A DNA stretch of 64,000 nucleotides. It comes from Chitinophaga lutea. Lineage in GTDB: Bacteria > Bacteroidota > Bacteroidia > Chitinophagales > Chitinophagaceae. Below are positions 1-8,914 of the stretch, one piece after another. The translations under genes were made by a program, and so were the position numbers. The DNA is taken from the NCBI RefSeq assembly GCF_003813775.1, contig NZ_RPDH01000001.1:1426001-1490000 (forward strand), read 5' to 3'. The notes below the pieces were generated by a model. The model ran no database searches. It saw nothing but the letters and a program-made list of their open reading frames with translations, and was not told where the DNA came from. Numbering within the stretch: the stretch's first letter is position 1; every line of letters starts with the position of its first letter.

Positions 1-1
1 G

Positions 2-1345
2 AATGCCGCGCAGGTACCTTTCAAATGCTGCTTCGGCGCCCCTTCCTGCGTACCCGCCACGGTATTCGAAACAGCCGGCGCGGCCATCGGTGCGGAGGAA
101 GTGGCCCAACTGCTGCAGCGGCCGGATATCTACTACCTGTCTGAAATGATGAACTACCCCGGCGTGCTGCATAAAGATGCGGAAGTGCTGGCCAAGATAG
201 CCGCCGCCCGGCATGCCGGCAAACCGGTAGACGGTCATGCGCCCGGCCTGCGGGGCGAAGATGCGGCCGCTTATATCGCCGCCGGCATCAGCACCGACCA
301 TGAATGTTTTACGCTCGAAGAAGCGCTCGGCAAACTGCAGCACGGCATGCACATCCTCATCCGTGAAGGCAGTGCGGCCCGCAATTTTGAAGCACTGGCC
401 CCCCTGCTGCAAAGCCACCCGCAGATGGTGATGTTCTGCAGCGACGACAAACACCCGGACAACCTAGTGGAAGGCCACATCGACCAGCTGGTGCGCCGCG
501 CGCTGGCGAAGGGCTACGATCTCTACAACATCCTCCAGGCCGCCTGCATCAATCCCGTGCAACATTACAACATGCCCGTGGGCCTGCTGCAACCGGGCGA
601 CGCGGCCGATTTCATCGTCGTGTCCGACCTCCGGCATTTCAACATCCTCGAAACTTATATCGACGGGCAGCTCGTTGCCGCCAACGGCAAAACGAACATC
701 GCGTCCGTTCCCATTACGCCGGTGAACCAGTTCAGCTGCGAGCCGAAAACGCCGCAGCAGTTCAGGGCGCCCGCCACCGGCGCCAGCGCCACCGTGCAAG
801 TGATCGAAGCGATGGACGGGCAGCTGATCACCAACAGCCTCACCGCTACCATACCGGTTCAAGACGGCAACCTGGTAAGCGACACCGGTAACGACATTCT
901 GAAAATCGCCGTGGTGAACCGCTACCGCAATGCGGCGCCGGCTATCGGGTTCATCAAAAATTTCGGATTGAAGGAAGGCGCCATCGCATCCACGGTGGCG
1001 CACGACAGCCACAACATCATCGCGGTAGGCACGGACGATGTGCGTATATGCGAGGCCGTTAACGAGCTGATACACTGCCATGGCGGCATCTGCGTAACCG
1101 GCAGCAACGGCAGCGAAGTGATGCCTTTACCGGTGGCAGGGCTCATGAGCGCGGAAGACGGTTACGCTACGGCGCAGCGCTACAGCGCGCTCGACAAAGC
1201 GGCCAAGGCATTGGGCAGCCGCCTCGACGCGCCTTTCATGACGCTGTCGTTCATGGCGCTGCTGGTGATCCCTCACCTCAAGCTCAGCGACCGGGGATTG
1301 TTTAACGGAGATACTTTTACGTTTGAAGATTTAACCCTCTCCTAA
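2..1345 (+). CDS. ade: Adenine deaminase, C-terminal part (5' truncated by window edge)
   Basis: The reading frame is open from base 2, so the start lies before the window; about 447 residues are visible. Adenine deaminase converts adenine to hypoxanthine and ammonia in purine salvage, in the cytoplasm. The visible part carries the family's FGAPSCVPAT segment near the left edge followed by FETAGA, the HGAP-like and SDDKHPD segments of the metal-dependent amidohydrolase barrel, and the C-terminal Ade domain with GFIKNFG, TVAHDSHN and GGICV. It ends with TAA, and its last 15 bases overlap the 3' end of the convergent anmK gene. Upp, another purine/pyrimidine salvage enzyme, lies 1.2 kb downstream. 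Family assignment is firm; the N-terminal catalytic histidines cannot be seen. Confidence 0.93.
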   Translation, partial: NAAQVPFKCCFGAPSCVPATVFETAGAAIGAEEVAQLLQRPDIYYLSEMMNYPGVLHKDAEVLAKIAAARHAGKPVDGHAPGLRGEDAAAYIAAGISTDHECFTLEEALGKLQHGMHILIREGSAARNFEALAPLLQSHPQMVMFCSDDKHPDNLVEGHIDQLVRRALAKGYDLYNILQAACINPVQHYNMPVGLLQPGDAADFIVVSDLRHFNILETYIDGQLVAANGKTNIASVPITPVNQFSCEPKTPQQFRAPATGASATVQVIEAMDGQLITNSLTATIPVQDGNLVSDTGNDILKIAVVNRYRNAAPAIGFIKNFGLKEGAIASTVAHDSHNIIAVGTDDVRICEAVNELIHCHGGICVTGSNGSEVMPLPVAGLMSAEDGYATAQRYSALDKAAKALGSRLDAPFMTLSFMALLVIPHLKLSDRGLFNGDTFTFEDLTLS

Positions 1346-2422
1346 CCACAGGGTGCCGTTCACGCTATCGCGCGAAGCGCCCGTCACGGAAGCCAGCACG
1401 TTGGGCTGCTGGCGCCAGCGCAGCGCGCCGATGAGCGCCATTACCAATGCTTCCTTGTAGGCGGCCGTCTGCGCATCGGGCACGAGCACTTCGATACCCA
1501 GCGGGGCGAGCTGTTCAGTGATGCTTTTCACCAGGCATGCGTTGAAAGCGCCGCCGCCTGTTACCAGCAGTTTTTTCGGCCCCTCTTTGGCAACCGGCAG
1601 GCTTTGCGCCGCGGCGGCGGTTTGTGCGGCGATGTGCTCCACGTAAGTGCGGAGTTTTCCCTGAACAGACAGGGTATGGCGGGCAATCAGCGGCAACAGG
1701 ACGTCCGTGCCGAAGTCATTCGCGAGCGATTTGGGGAAAGGCTGGCTGTAATAGGGCTGGCTGTTCAGTTCCTGCAACAGCTTCGCATCCGTAACGCCGC
1801 CTGCGGCCAGCGCCCCGTTTTCATCGTATGCCTTACCGAGGGCGGCGGCCAGCGCGTCGAGCACGCGGTTGGCGGGACAGATATCGAAAGCGCGGAAGAG
1901 GTCCCCGTCGCGGGCGGAAATGTTGGCGATGCCGCCGAGGTTCAGCCAGTAGTCGTACCCGCCGAACAGCAGTTTTTCACCGATGGGCACGATGGGCGCA
2001 CCCTGGCCACCCAGCGCAACGTCCATGGCGCGGAGATCGCTGATCACCGGCAGGCCTGTGACGGCCGCAATAGCAGCGCCGCAGCCGAGCTGGGAAGTGG
2101 TATGCTCTTCGGGGATGTGAAAGGTGGTATGGCCGTGGGAGGCGATAAAATGCACTTTATGATCGAGATTATGGCGGGCGATGAAATCCATCACCTCCCC
2201 GCCGATGTGGCGGCCGTAACGGCTGTGCAGCAGCTGGTATTCGCGCGCGGGCAGGTTGATGGCCCCTTTCAGCGCCTCCACCCATTCAGGGGTGTAGTCC
2301 CGGCATTCAGCGTGGCGGATGACGTAGGTCCAGGTACCGCCTACCTCGCTCAGTTCAACAAAAGCAATATCCAAACCGTCCAGCGAACTCCCGGACATCA
2401 AGCCTATAACATTGTAAACCAT
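1331..2422 (-). CDS. anmK: Anhydro-N-acetylmuramic acid kinase
   Basis: A 363-residue protein of normal family length. AnmK phosphorylates 1,6-anhydro-MurNAc while opening its anhydro ring, giving MurNAc-6-phosphate in cell-wall recycling. The N-terminal nucleotide-binding signature MSGSSLDGLD is at residues 9-18, ASHGHTTFH follows near residue 94, the LNLGGIANIS motif near residue 160, and LVTGGGAFN near residue 287, which together are typical of the ASKHA-fold AnmK family. It is a single gene, convergent with adenine deaminase and overlapping it by 15 bases, and divergent from upp. No murQ or etherase gene is adjacent. Confidence 0.95.
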   Translation of the reverse strand: MVYNVIGLMSGSSLDGLDIAFVELSEVGGTWTYVIRHAECRDYTPEWVEALKGAINLPAREYQLLHSRYGRHIGGEVMDFIARHNLDHKVHFIASHGHTTFHIPEEHTTSQLGCGAAIAAVTGLPVISDLRAMDVALGGQGAPIVPIGEKLLFGGYDYWLNLGGIANISARDGDLFRAFDICPANRVLDALAAALGKAYDENGALAAGGVTDAKLLQELNSQPYYSQPFPKSLANDFGTDVLLPLIARHTLSVQGKLRTYVEHIAAQTAAAAQSLPVAKEGPKKLLVTGGGAFNACLVKSITEQLAPLGIEVLVPDAQTAAYKEALVMALIGALRWRQQPNVLASVTGASRDSVNGTLWLGEG

Positions 2423-2533
2423 CCGGCAAATATAAAAAATGCGGGCAACGACTGCTGTATTTAATTCGTACCGTTTATTCAGTGTTCCTATTTGAAAAAG
2501 TGCTATTTTGGCAGCACTAAACGCAACAGGGCT

Positions 2534-3187
2534 ATGATAATCAACTTAAGTGAAACCAATTCGCTGATAGGCGACTGGATGAGCGAGATCCGCGATGCTG
2601 AAATTCAGACCGACCGGATGCGCTTCCGCCGCAATCTCGAAAGGCTGGGAGAAGTGGCGGCATACGAGATCAGCAAAACCCTCACTTACGTTGACCGTGA
2701 AGTACAGACGCCGCTGGGTACGGCCAGTTGCATGGTGGTACGGCAGCAGCCCGTTCTCGGCACCATCCTGCGCGCGGGCCTGGCGCTGCACCAGGGGCTG
2801 GTGAATTATTTCGACAAGGCGGACCACGCCTACATTTCAGCGTACCGCAAACATAACCGCGACGGGAGTTTCGAGATCAGCCTCGAGTATGTAAGCTGTC
2901 CCCCGCTCGACGAGCAGGTGCTGATACTTTCCGACCCGATGCTGGCCACCGGCGCCTCGCTGGTGAAAACCATCGACCACCTGACGGAGTTCGGCAAACC
3001 CGCCCACATCCATATCGTAACGGCCATCGCCTGCACCATCGGCATCGAATACGTGCAGCGCAATGCGGACGCCAACATCAGCATCTGGGCCGGCGACATC
3101 GACGACGAGCTGACCGCCAAGGGATATATCGTGCCCGGCCTCGGCGATGCCGGCGACCTTGCTTTCGGCACCAAGATGCAACAGTAA
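2534..3187 (+). CDS. upp: Uracil phosphoribosyltransferase
   Basis: A 217-residue protein converting uracil and PRPP to UMP in pyrimidine salvage. The opening MIINLSETNS is the usual beginning of Bacteroidota Upp proteins, so the ATG at 2534 is preferred over an in-frame upstream codon at 2492, which would add 14 non-conserved residues. The PRPP loop is DPMLATGAS at residues 134-142, and the C-terminal uracil-binding region is represented by YIVPGLGDAGDLAFGT. It lies divergent from anmK with 111 bases between them, and is followed by a 200-base gap before the PorP-like gene, so it is probably transcribed alone. Confidence 0.95.
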   Translation: MIINLSETNSLIGDWMSEIRDAEIQTDRMRFRRNLERLGEVAAYEISKTLTYVDREVQTPLGTASCMVVRQQPVLGTILRAGLALHQGLVNYFDKADHAYISAYRKHNRDGSFEISLEYVSCPPLDEQVLILSDPMLATGASLVKTIDHLTEFGKPAHIHIVTAIACTIGIEYVQRNADANISIWAGDIDDELTAKGYIVPGLGDAGDLAFGTKMQQ

Positions 3188-3333
3188 CAAATCACGTTTT
3201 TTTGCGTTCTAGTATATATAACATCAGTATTGGCGCTATCGGCAAAGTGTGGAAATCACGGAGGTAACAGTTCAAAATGAATCAGTTATATTGACCCAAT
3301 ATCATTATATAGATTTAATTTGAAATATGATAG

Positions 3334-3341
3334 TAATTTTG
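3334..3341 (+). promoter_or_regulatory. Candidate -7 element (TAATTTTG) of the PorP/SprF-like gene
   Basis: TAATTTTG matches the Bacteroidota sigma-A -7 consensus TAnnTTTG exactly and sits 48 bases before the ATG at 3390. A well-spaced TTG at -33 is not obvious; the nearest TTTG at 3319-3322 is too close. Inference only. Confidence 0.4.
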
Positions 3342-3389
3342 TACCTTCACATTATATAGTGTCCCTATATGCTTTAACCGTTGAAAGTG

Positions 3390-4412
3390 ATGAAAAAAAA
3401 ACTACTCCTATTAACCATATTGGCATTGACATATGCTTTTAGTCCGGTAAAAGCGCAGGACCCGCATTTTACCCAATTCTTCGCATCACCGCTGACACTC
3501 AATCCTGCATTTACCGGTTATTTCTCCGGCGACCTCCGCCTGGCCGGCAACTACCGTTCTCAGTGGCGCAGTATTGCTTCCCCTTATATCACCGGCACCG
3601 TTTCCGCCGATTTCGGGATCATGAAGAATGTGATTTCTTATACCGATACCTGGGGTGTGGGCATCCTGGGGCTGTACGATAAAACCGGCGCTGGTGCGTT
3701 GAACTCTTCTTTCGTGGGGCTCAGCACGGCTTACCACAAGGGCCTCGACGTGGAAGGCAATCATACGCTGGGCCTGGGTTTGCAGGCGGCATTCGTGCAG
3801 AAGCGCGTAGACCCGAGCAAGCTGCAGTTCGAATCGCAGTTCGGTGAAAGCGGCTACGACCCTGCTTTACCGAGCGGGGAAACACTGACCAACGTGAAGA
3901 TTTCTTACATGGACTATAACGTGGGGTTGCTGTACAGCGGGCTGATCGGCGAATCGTCGAACCTGTACTTCGGTATATCCTATTACCATTTCACCCAACC
4001 GACCGAAACGTTCATGACGCAGGATAACAACCGGCTGAGTTACCGTTATACCATACACGGCGGCGGCTCTTTCCCGGTGAACGGTAACAACCGCATTCAC
4101 ATCAGCGCCCACTATATGCGCCAGAACCAGGCCGTGGAAACGACATTCGGCGGTGCGTACGGGTTTATGCTGAACGACATGCAGGATTCACCGACCATCT
4201 TCTATGTAGGTTCCTGGTACCGCCTGAAAGACGCCATCAACCCGTACATCGGGCTGGAGTTCAAAAGTTTCAAGGCCGGCCTCAGCTACGACCTGAACAC
4301 CTCCACGCTGAAGCCCGCTTCCAATTACCGCGGTGGTACGGAGTTATCACTGATCTACATCATGACCAAAGGCGACAATAAAAAGAACGGCACCCTCTGT
4401 CCGAAATTCTGA
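3390..4412 (+). CDS. PorP/SprF family type IX secretion system membrane protein
   Basis: A 340-residue outer-membrane beta-barrel protein. The start is taken at ATG 3390 rather than an in-frame TTG nine bases earlier, because it gives a clean signal peptide (MKKKLLLLTILALTYAFSPVKA, cleaved before QD). The mature N-terminus reads QDPHFTQFFASPLTLNPAFTG, which is the hallmark of the PorP/SprF family (consensus around P.YSQ...P...NPA.AG). PorP anchors the PorE-PorK/N ring machinery in T9SS, and SprF paralogues export individual adhesins such as SprB. No partner SprB/SprD-like gene adjoins it here, so it may be a stand-alone paralogue rather than the core PorP. It ends before a strong hairpin at 4442-4467. 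Confidence 0.85.
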   Translation: MKKKLLLLTILALTYAFSPVKAQDPHFTQFFASPLTLNPAFTGYFSGDLRLAGNYRSQWRSIASPYITGTVSADFGIMKNVISYTDTWGVGILGLYDKTGAGALNSSFVGLSTAYHKGLDVEGNHTLGLGLQAAFVQKRVDPSKLQFESQFGESGYDPALPSGETLTNVKISYMDYNVGLLYSGLIGESSNLYFGISYYHFTQPTETFMTQDNNRLSYRYTIHGGGSFPVNGNNRIHISAHYMRQNQAVETTFGGAYGFMLNDMQDSPTIFYVGSWYRLKDAINPYIGLEFKSFKAGLSYDLNTSTLKPASNYRGGTELSLIYIMTKGDNKKNGTLCPKF

Positions 4413-4441
4413 TTCCCTGTATCCACCTGTCTTATTGAAAA

Positions 4442-4476
4442 ACGGTTGGCCGCTTCTGGCCGGCCGTTGTTGTTTT
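4442..4476. terminator. Hairpin between convergent PorP-like and mpg genes
   Basis: Stem ACGGTTGGCC (4442-4451) pairs with GGCCGGCCGT (4458-4467) using two G-U pairs, with a six-base loop, an upstream A run and a downstream T-rich stretch. It lies between the two stop codons and could serve both strands. Confidence 0.7.
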
Positions 4477-5086
4477 AGCGTGTGAGGCCCTTTCCTTTGC
4501 TCACCCAGGGGCTGTCTTGGATCCAGAAGCGGTAAGGCAGGTACGCATCGTCCATCGCGTACGCCACTCCCACGCGGGTGCCTGCCGCGATCTCCCGCGG
4601 GCGCAGGGCCGGCGCGTCTTCTATCCATACCGTATCGCCCGTCAGGGGCTGGCCGTTGAGGCGCGTGGTGATGCCCAGTGCCTTGGTGAGGCTGCCAGGC
4701 CCGGCGGTGAGTGTTGTATCCACCCGTGTTTTACCCGTGCGGGCCAGCATCACATCGATGCCTTCCACGGGCTCCAGCCCGCGCACCAGCACCGCATGCG
4801 GCACATCCCGGCCCATCACCACCACGTTGAACAGGTGGTGGATGCCGTAACAGAGGTACACGTAAGCCACGCCACCCGGGGCGTACATGATTTCCGTGCG
4901 GTTGGTGCGGCGGTTGTTCCAGGCATGCGAAGCCCGGTCGCCCGCCCCGGCATACGCCTCCGTTTCCACGATGCGACCCGATGTGCGCACCCCATTTATT
5001 TCAGTCACCAAAAGCTTACCCAGTAAGGCTTTCGATATCTTCAGCACATCCCCCCGCTCATAAAATCCCGGTTCTATTTTAGCCAT
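4475..5086 (-). CDS. DNA-3-methyladenine glycosylase (AAG/MPG family)
   Basis: A 203-residue monofunctional base-excision glycosylase that removes alkylated purines such as 3-methyladenine. The family markers are visible in order: LLGKLLV near residue 21, RIVETEAYAG (the catalytic Glu region) near residue 38, the ASHAWNNRRTNRTEIMYAPGG segment, YVYLCYGIHHLFNVV near residue 75, and VLVRGLEP. Length matches the bacterial MPG family, which is unrelated to AlkA or Tag. It is a single gene; its 3' end abuts the hairpin at 4442-4476. Confidence 0.93.
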   Translation of the reverse strand: MAKIEPGFYERGDVLKISKALLGKLLVTEINGVRTSGRIVETEAYAGAGDRASHAWNNRRTNRTEIMYAPGGVAYVYLCYGIHHLFNVVVMGRDVPHAVLVRGLEPVEGIDVMLARTGKTRVDTTLTAGPGSLTKALGITTRLNGQPLTGDTVWIEDAPALRPREIAAGTRVGVAYAMDDAYLPYRFWIQDSPWVSKGKGLTR

Positions 5087-5180
5087 ACTGCAAAATATTA
5101 TTAATTTAGTTTCGTTACATTCGTTGTTCCAGGTTTACTCCCGCATACCTTATTTCTGTCATACATAAAAGATATAACCT

Positions 5181-5954
5181 TTGTTTTCATTAAGAGAAGT
5201 ATTGGGGGCCGTGCAATCTTACGGCAGGGCTCACCAGTTTATTTCACACCATCGCCTCTGGAAGTGGATCATTATTCCGGGCATCATCTATTGCCTGCTG
5301 TTCGTCACGGGCATCTATTTCGTGTGGGATTATTCCGGCGTTTTCATCGACTATGTGCTGAACCTGCTCACCCTTAAAACCTGGATCGAAGAGCTGCAGA
5401 ACAGCTGGGTCAATTTCCTGTTCCTGCTGGTAGGGCTGGCGGTGCGCATGGTGTTCCTCCTCATGTATTTTTCGTTTTTCAAATACCTGTTCCTCATTAT
5501 CGGCTCTCCGCTTTTTGCCTACCTCTCGGAAAAAACGGAAGCCATCATGCAAAACAAGGATTTTCCTTTCAGTTTTTCCCAGTTGCTGCAGGACGTGGTG
5601 CGCGGCGTAAGGCTTTCTTTCCGGAACCTGCTTTACCAGACGGTGTTCATGCTGATCATCGCCATCCTCGCTTTCATTCCCATATTGGGCTGGCTCACCC
5701 CGCTCATCGCGCTTTTCGTGGAATGTTATTATTTCGGGTTTTCGATGATGGATTACAGCTTCGAGCGCCGGCGGTGGACGATGCAGCAGAGCATCACTTA
5801 CATCGGCCAGCATAAAGGCATGGCGATCGGCAACGGGCTGGTGTTCTACCTGGGTATGTTCATCCCTGTGATCGGCTGGATACTGGCGCCCTGTTACGCC
5901 GTGATTGCCGCCACCATTCATTTACAACAACAAAAGCTTCCCGATGTCCGGTAA
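5181..5954 (+). CDS. EI24 domain-containing integral membrane protein
   Basis: A 257-residue protein with about five hydrophobic segments (for example WIIIPGIIYCLLFVTGIYFVW, FLFLLVGLAVRMVFLLMYF, and two C-terminal ones around IPILGWLTPLIALFVE and GMFIPVIGWILAPCYAVIAA). The arrangement with the SPLFAYLSEK segment is that of EI24/CysZ-like proteins; CysZ members import sulfate, but Bacteroidota EI24 proteins have no established substrate. No good ATG exists near the start: translation appears to begin at TTG 5181, giving MFSLREVLGAVQSYGRAHQF, which resembles the family N-terminus. Its last 11 bases overlap the following methylase gene, so the two are probably translationally coupled. Confidence 0.8.
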   Translation: MFSLREVLGAVQSYGRAHQFISHHRLWKWIIIPGIIYCLLFVTGIYFVWDYSGVFIDYVLNLLTLKTWIEELQNSWVNFLFLLVGLAVRMVFLLMYFSFFKYLFLIIGSPLFAYLSEKTEAIMQNKDFPFSFSQLLQDVVRGVRLSFRNLLYQTVFMLIIAILAFIPILGWLTPLIALFVECYYFGFSMMDYSFERRRWTMQQSITYIGQHKGMAIGNGLVFYLGMFIPVIGWILAPCYAVIAATIHLQQQKLPDVR

Positions 5955-6645
5955 AGTATACCTGATCCCCACCGTGCTCAGTGCCGATGCGCTGTTTTCC
6001 CTACCTCCCTACATCACGGATACCGTTCGCAGCCTGCGTATCTTTTACGTGGAAAACGAACGCACGGCGCGCCGTTTCCTCAAGGCATTGGATAAAAGTA
6101 TCGATATCGATTCGCTGCAGCTGCTGCCCATGAACGAGCATGAGCCCCCGGACCTCGCCAAAACGAAACAGCTCCTGAAAGAAGGCCATTCCATCGGCGT
6201 GATCAGCGAAGCGGGATGCCCGGCCGTGGCCGACCCCGGCCAGCTGGTCGTAAAAGCCGCCCACGCCGCAGGCGCCACCGTTATACCGATGGTAGGCCCC
6301 AATTCCATGCTGCTGGCCCTGATGGCCTCCGGCATGAACGGGCAGAACTTCCAGTTTGTGGGATACCTGCCGGTAAAACCCGCAGACCGCGCCAAAGCCA
6401 TCCGCGAGCTGGAAGCGGCATCGGCCCGTAAAGGCCAGACGCAACTGTTCATCGAAGCGCCTTACCGGAACAACCAGTTATTGAAAGATGTGTTAGCAAA
6501 CTGCAAACCTTCCACGCAGGTGTGCGTGGCGGTAGACCTCACCGCACCAACGGAATATATCCGCACGCAAACCGTGGCGCAATGGGGGAAAGAGGGGTTT
6601 GATTTCCATAAAAGGCCGGCGATATTTCTGCTGTTTGCGGAGTGA
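5944..6645 (+). CDS. RsmI-like SAM-dependent methyltransferase (tetrapyrrole methylase fold)
   Basis: A 233-residue protein of the TP-methylase superfamily, similar to the 16S rRNA 2'-O-methyltransferase RsmI. Visible motifs are GKVYLIPTVL at the N-terminus (in place of the G.LY.VPTPIGN of RsmI), EHEPPD, GVISEAGCPAVADPG near residue 92 (the SAM loop region) and MVGPNSMLLALMASG near residue 118. It is somewhat shorter than E. coli RsmI and lacks its C-terminal extension, so an rRNA role is inferred, not shown. The ATG at 5944 lies inside the end of the EI24 gene; an earlier in-frame codon would add 13 non-conserved residues. Confidence 0.85.
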   Translation: MSGKVYLIPTVLSADALFSLPPYITDTVRSLRIFYVENERTARRFLKALDKSIDIDSLQLLPMNEHEPPDLAKTKQLLKEGHSIGVISEAGCPAVADPGQLVVKAAHAAGATVIPMVGPNSMLLALMASGMNGQNFQFVGYLPVKPADRAKAIRELEAASARKGQTQLFIEAPYRNNQLLKDVLANCKPSTQVCVAVDLTAPTEYIRTQTVAQWGKEGFDFHKRPAIFLLFAE

Positions 6646-6683
6646 GAATGATTCACTGCTACGAAATCCTGCAATGAGCCGGT

Positions 6684-6896
6684 TTAGCTGAATTGCCAGA
6701 TGATTATTCCCATCAGCACGCCTGCCTTCACGATCAGCCCCGTTACACCGTGCCGGAATTCATACGCGTCATTGGCATACATTTCCCTGAAGCGCGGCCT
6801 GCAACCGGCCAACAACCACCATATGGCGGCGCCGATACCTCGTGACACCCCGCGATATAAGGCATCAAATATTTCTCTTAAGACCATTTCCAGCAT
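6684..6896 (-). CDS. Small hypothetical membrane-associated protein (70 aa)
   Basis: Begins MLEMVLREIFDALYRG and contains two hydrophobic stretches, IGAAIWWLLAG and GLIVKAGVLMGIIIW at the C-terminus, suggesting a small membrane protein. I do not recognise the family. The proposed ATG at 6896 directly follows the T run of a hairpin terminator (6902-6940) on the same strand, which leaves little room for a ribosome-binding site; a downstream ATG at 6887 is possible. The sequence looks protein-like (amphipathic, tryptophans, charged loop RPRFREMYANDAYEFRHG), which is the main reason to keep it. Confidence 0.5.
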   Translation of the reverse strand: MLEMVLREIFDALYRGVSRGIGAAIWWLLAGCRPRFREMYANDAYEFRHGVTGLIVKAGVLMGIIIWQFS

Positions 6897-6901
6897 AAAA
6901 A

Positions 6902-6940
6902 AAGAACCGGCCTGATGGTAAGTTACTCCATCAGACCGGT
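6902..6940 (-). terminator. Strong terminator hairpin after the 6962-7357 gene
   Basis: On the minus strand a 15-base stem GAACCGGTCTGATGG pairs with CCATCAGGCCGGTTC (one T-G wobble) around a short loop and runs directly into a T7 tract. It lies just downstream of the stop codon at 6962. Confidence 0.8.
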
Positions 6941-6961
6941 TCCTGCAATTACACAAAAATA

Positions 6962-7357
6962 TCAGAACGGCACCTTCTTCCCGGTTGCCGGGTCAGTCAC
7001 CGAAATAATGCTGTCGACGATATAAACACTGTATCCGCGCCAGGGGAGCGCACCCAGGTATTCCTTGTAATGCAGCTCCAGCACCTTCCCGCTGCTGCCC
7101 ATCAGTTGCCGGGCGATCCTTTCATCGGTCACGGAAAACTGGAACTCGTTGCTCTGCACGCCGCCCAGGTTCTGAGGTTTGAACCCGGTCTGGATCAGCC
7201 GGCCTTCATAGGTTTTCCATACATAACCTTTCTGCACGAAAAAGTTCAGTTCTCCCGCTTTGGTGCCGCGGCCGAATACGAAGTAGTAGCGGTAAAAGAA
7301 GAAGATGGCAAAGGCCAGGAGCAGTATGCTCACGATGATTAAAATAAATCTTTTCAT
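6962..7357 (-). CDS. Conserved hypothetical single-pass membrane protein (131 aa)
   Basis: Starts with a transmembrane anchor (MKRFILIIVSILLLAFAIFF, residues 1-20) followed by an extracytoplasmic domain containing FVFGRGTKAGELNFFVQKGY, WKTYEGRLIQTGF, and a C-terminal HYKEYLGALPWRGYSVYIVD segment. I recall homologues of this pattern across Bacteroidota, where they are of unknown function and sometimes mislabelled. It follows the M28 peptidase gene by 42 bases on the same strand, so the two probably share a transcript that ends at the hairpin at 6902-6940. Confidence 0.75.
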   Translation of the reverse strand: MKRFILIIVSILLLAFAIFFFYRYYFVFGRGTKAGELNFFVQKGYVWKTYEGRLIQTGFKPQNLGGVQSNEFQFSVTDERIARQLMGSSGKVLELHYKEYLGALPWRGYSVYIVDSIISVTDPATGKKVPF

Positions 7358-7399
7358 GTGGTATTGGTCTTTATTTGCTCAGCAACATCCCGTGGATGG

Positions 7400-8773
7400 C
7401 TATAAACCGTATTTGTCTACAAGATACACCAATGCGCCCATTCCCACGGCGCCCAGTTCCAGTTCTCTTTTGTTCACGGCTTCAAAGGTATCGGAAACGG
7501 CGTGGTGATAATCAAAATAACGCTGGGAGTCGGGGGAAAGTTCTGCCATGGGCGTACCCAACTGGTTGTGCAGGGGCGTGATGTCTACCCCGCCGCCGGG
7601 CTCGTCGAAGTCGTACAGCCCATAGGGCAGGAACAAGGGCAGCCAGCTTTTGATTCTGGCCCGTTGCTCCGGTTTCATTTCCATGATGAATCCCCGCGGG
7701 GTGAAGCCGCCGGCATCGCTTTCCAGCGCGAAGAGGTGCTTTTCATTGTTGGCTTTTGCCAGTTCGGCATATTTGGCGCCACCGCGAACACCGTTTTCCT
7801 CGTTGGCGAACAGTACCACGCGCAGCGTGCGTTTGGGGCGGATACCGGCGGCCTTGAAGGCGCGGAGGATCTCGATCGACTGCACGCAACCGGCGCCATC
7901 GTCGTGCGCACCTTCGCAAACGTCCCATGAATCGAGGTGGCCGCCCACGGTAATATATTCATCGGGGAATTCACTGCCTTTCAGTTCGCCGATCACGTTA
8001 TGGCCGATGGTGTCCGGCAGCATCTGGCAGGTGGTGCGGAGAAACACTTTGGCGCTGGGATCGTTGGCTATTCTTTTGCTGAGCCGGTCGGCATCCTGCA
8101 AACCGATGGCCACGGCGGCTATTTTCGGGAAGGAATCGTTGTAGCGGGTGGACCCGGTATGGGGATGATTGTCGGTGCTGTGGCTCATCGACCGCACGAT
8201 CACCGCCACCGCGCCGTATTTGGACGCCCGGCTGGGGCCCGCGCCGCGGAAACGCACGGCATCACCGTATGAATAAAAGGTTTTGACGAATTTTTTATTG
8301 AAGGGGTAGTTGTAGAACACGATTTTGCCTTTCACCTGGTCCTTCTTCTGCTCCAGTTCTTCGAACGAATGTATCTCCAGTACCGGCGCGGTCACCCCTT
8401 TCGGGCCCGTACCTACGGAATTGCCCAGCGCCAGGATGTTCAGCGGCGGCACAAAATCGCGGCGGTTGCTGATGATGCGGGCCTGTTCCTTTTCGCCGCG
8501 CACCCAGTGGGGCACTTTGCATTCCTGCGTGTACACTTTATCGGCGCCGGCCGCTTTCAGCGCGGCTTCGCCCCATTTTTCGGCTTTCACCATCTGCGGT
8601 GAGCCGGCCAGGCGGCCGCCAATGGTTTTGGTCAGCACCCGCAGGTTTTCGTAGGCGGTGCTATGGTCGAGTACTTCATTGCTGAAGCGCCGGATGGTGA
8701 GGGAATCGTCGTGCTGCGCCATGGCGAATTGCGCCACACAACAGGCTGCCAGCATAAGGAATGGTGTTCTCAT
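7400..8773 (-). CDS. M28 family zinc metallopeptidase with PA domain (carboxypeptidase Q-like)
   Basis: A 457-residue exported peptidase. The signal peptide is MRTPFLMLAACCVAQFAMAQ. A protease-associated insert occupies roughly residues 115-245, and the M28 catalytic domain the C-terminal part. The expected two-zinc ligands are visible: H279 in GGHLDSWD, D291 in AHDDGAG, the E325-E326 pair in NEENG, D353 in ESDAGG, and H423/H424 in DYHHAVSDT. Relatives act as aminopeptidases or dipeptidases outside the cytoplasm. It is the first gene of a likely two-gene minus-strand unit with the 131-residue membrane protein. Confidence 0.9.
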   Translation of the reverse strand: MRTPFLMLAACCVAQFAMAQHDDSLTIRRFSNEVLDHSTAYENLRVLTKTIGGRLAGSPQMVKAEKWGEAALKAAGADKVYTQECKVPHWVRGEKEQARIISNRRDFVPPLNILALGNSVGTGPKGVTAPVLEIHSFEELEQKKDQVKGKIVFYNYPFNKKFVKTFYSYGDAVRFRGAGPSRASKYGAVAVIVRSMSHSTDNHPHTGSTRYNDSFPKIAAVAIGLQDADRLSKRIANDPSAKVFLRTTCQMLPDTIGHNVIGELKGSEFPDEYITVGGHLDSWDVCEGAHDDGAGCVQSIEILRAFKAAGIRPKRTLRVVLFANEENGVRGGAKYAELAKANNEKHLFALESDAGGFTPRGFIMEMKPEQRARIKSWLPLFLPYGLYDFDEPGGGVDITPLHNQLGTPMAELSPDSQRYFDYHHAVSDTFEAVNKRELELGAVGMGALVYLVDKYGL

Positions 8774-8914
8774 AAATCGGTTTGAAGGTCAGTTAACGTA
8801 AAATTAAAACTACTAAATCCACCGTTCAACCCCAAATGAAGCTATCATGACAGAGCCGCCCGGCCCGTGTTTTTAAATTACTTACCTTAGCAATTCATAA
8901 AATCCACAATAAGG

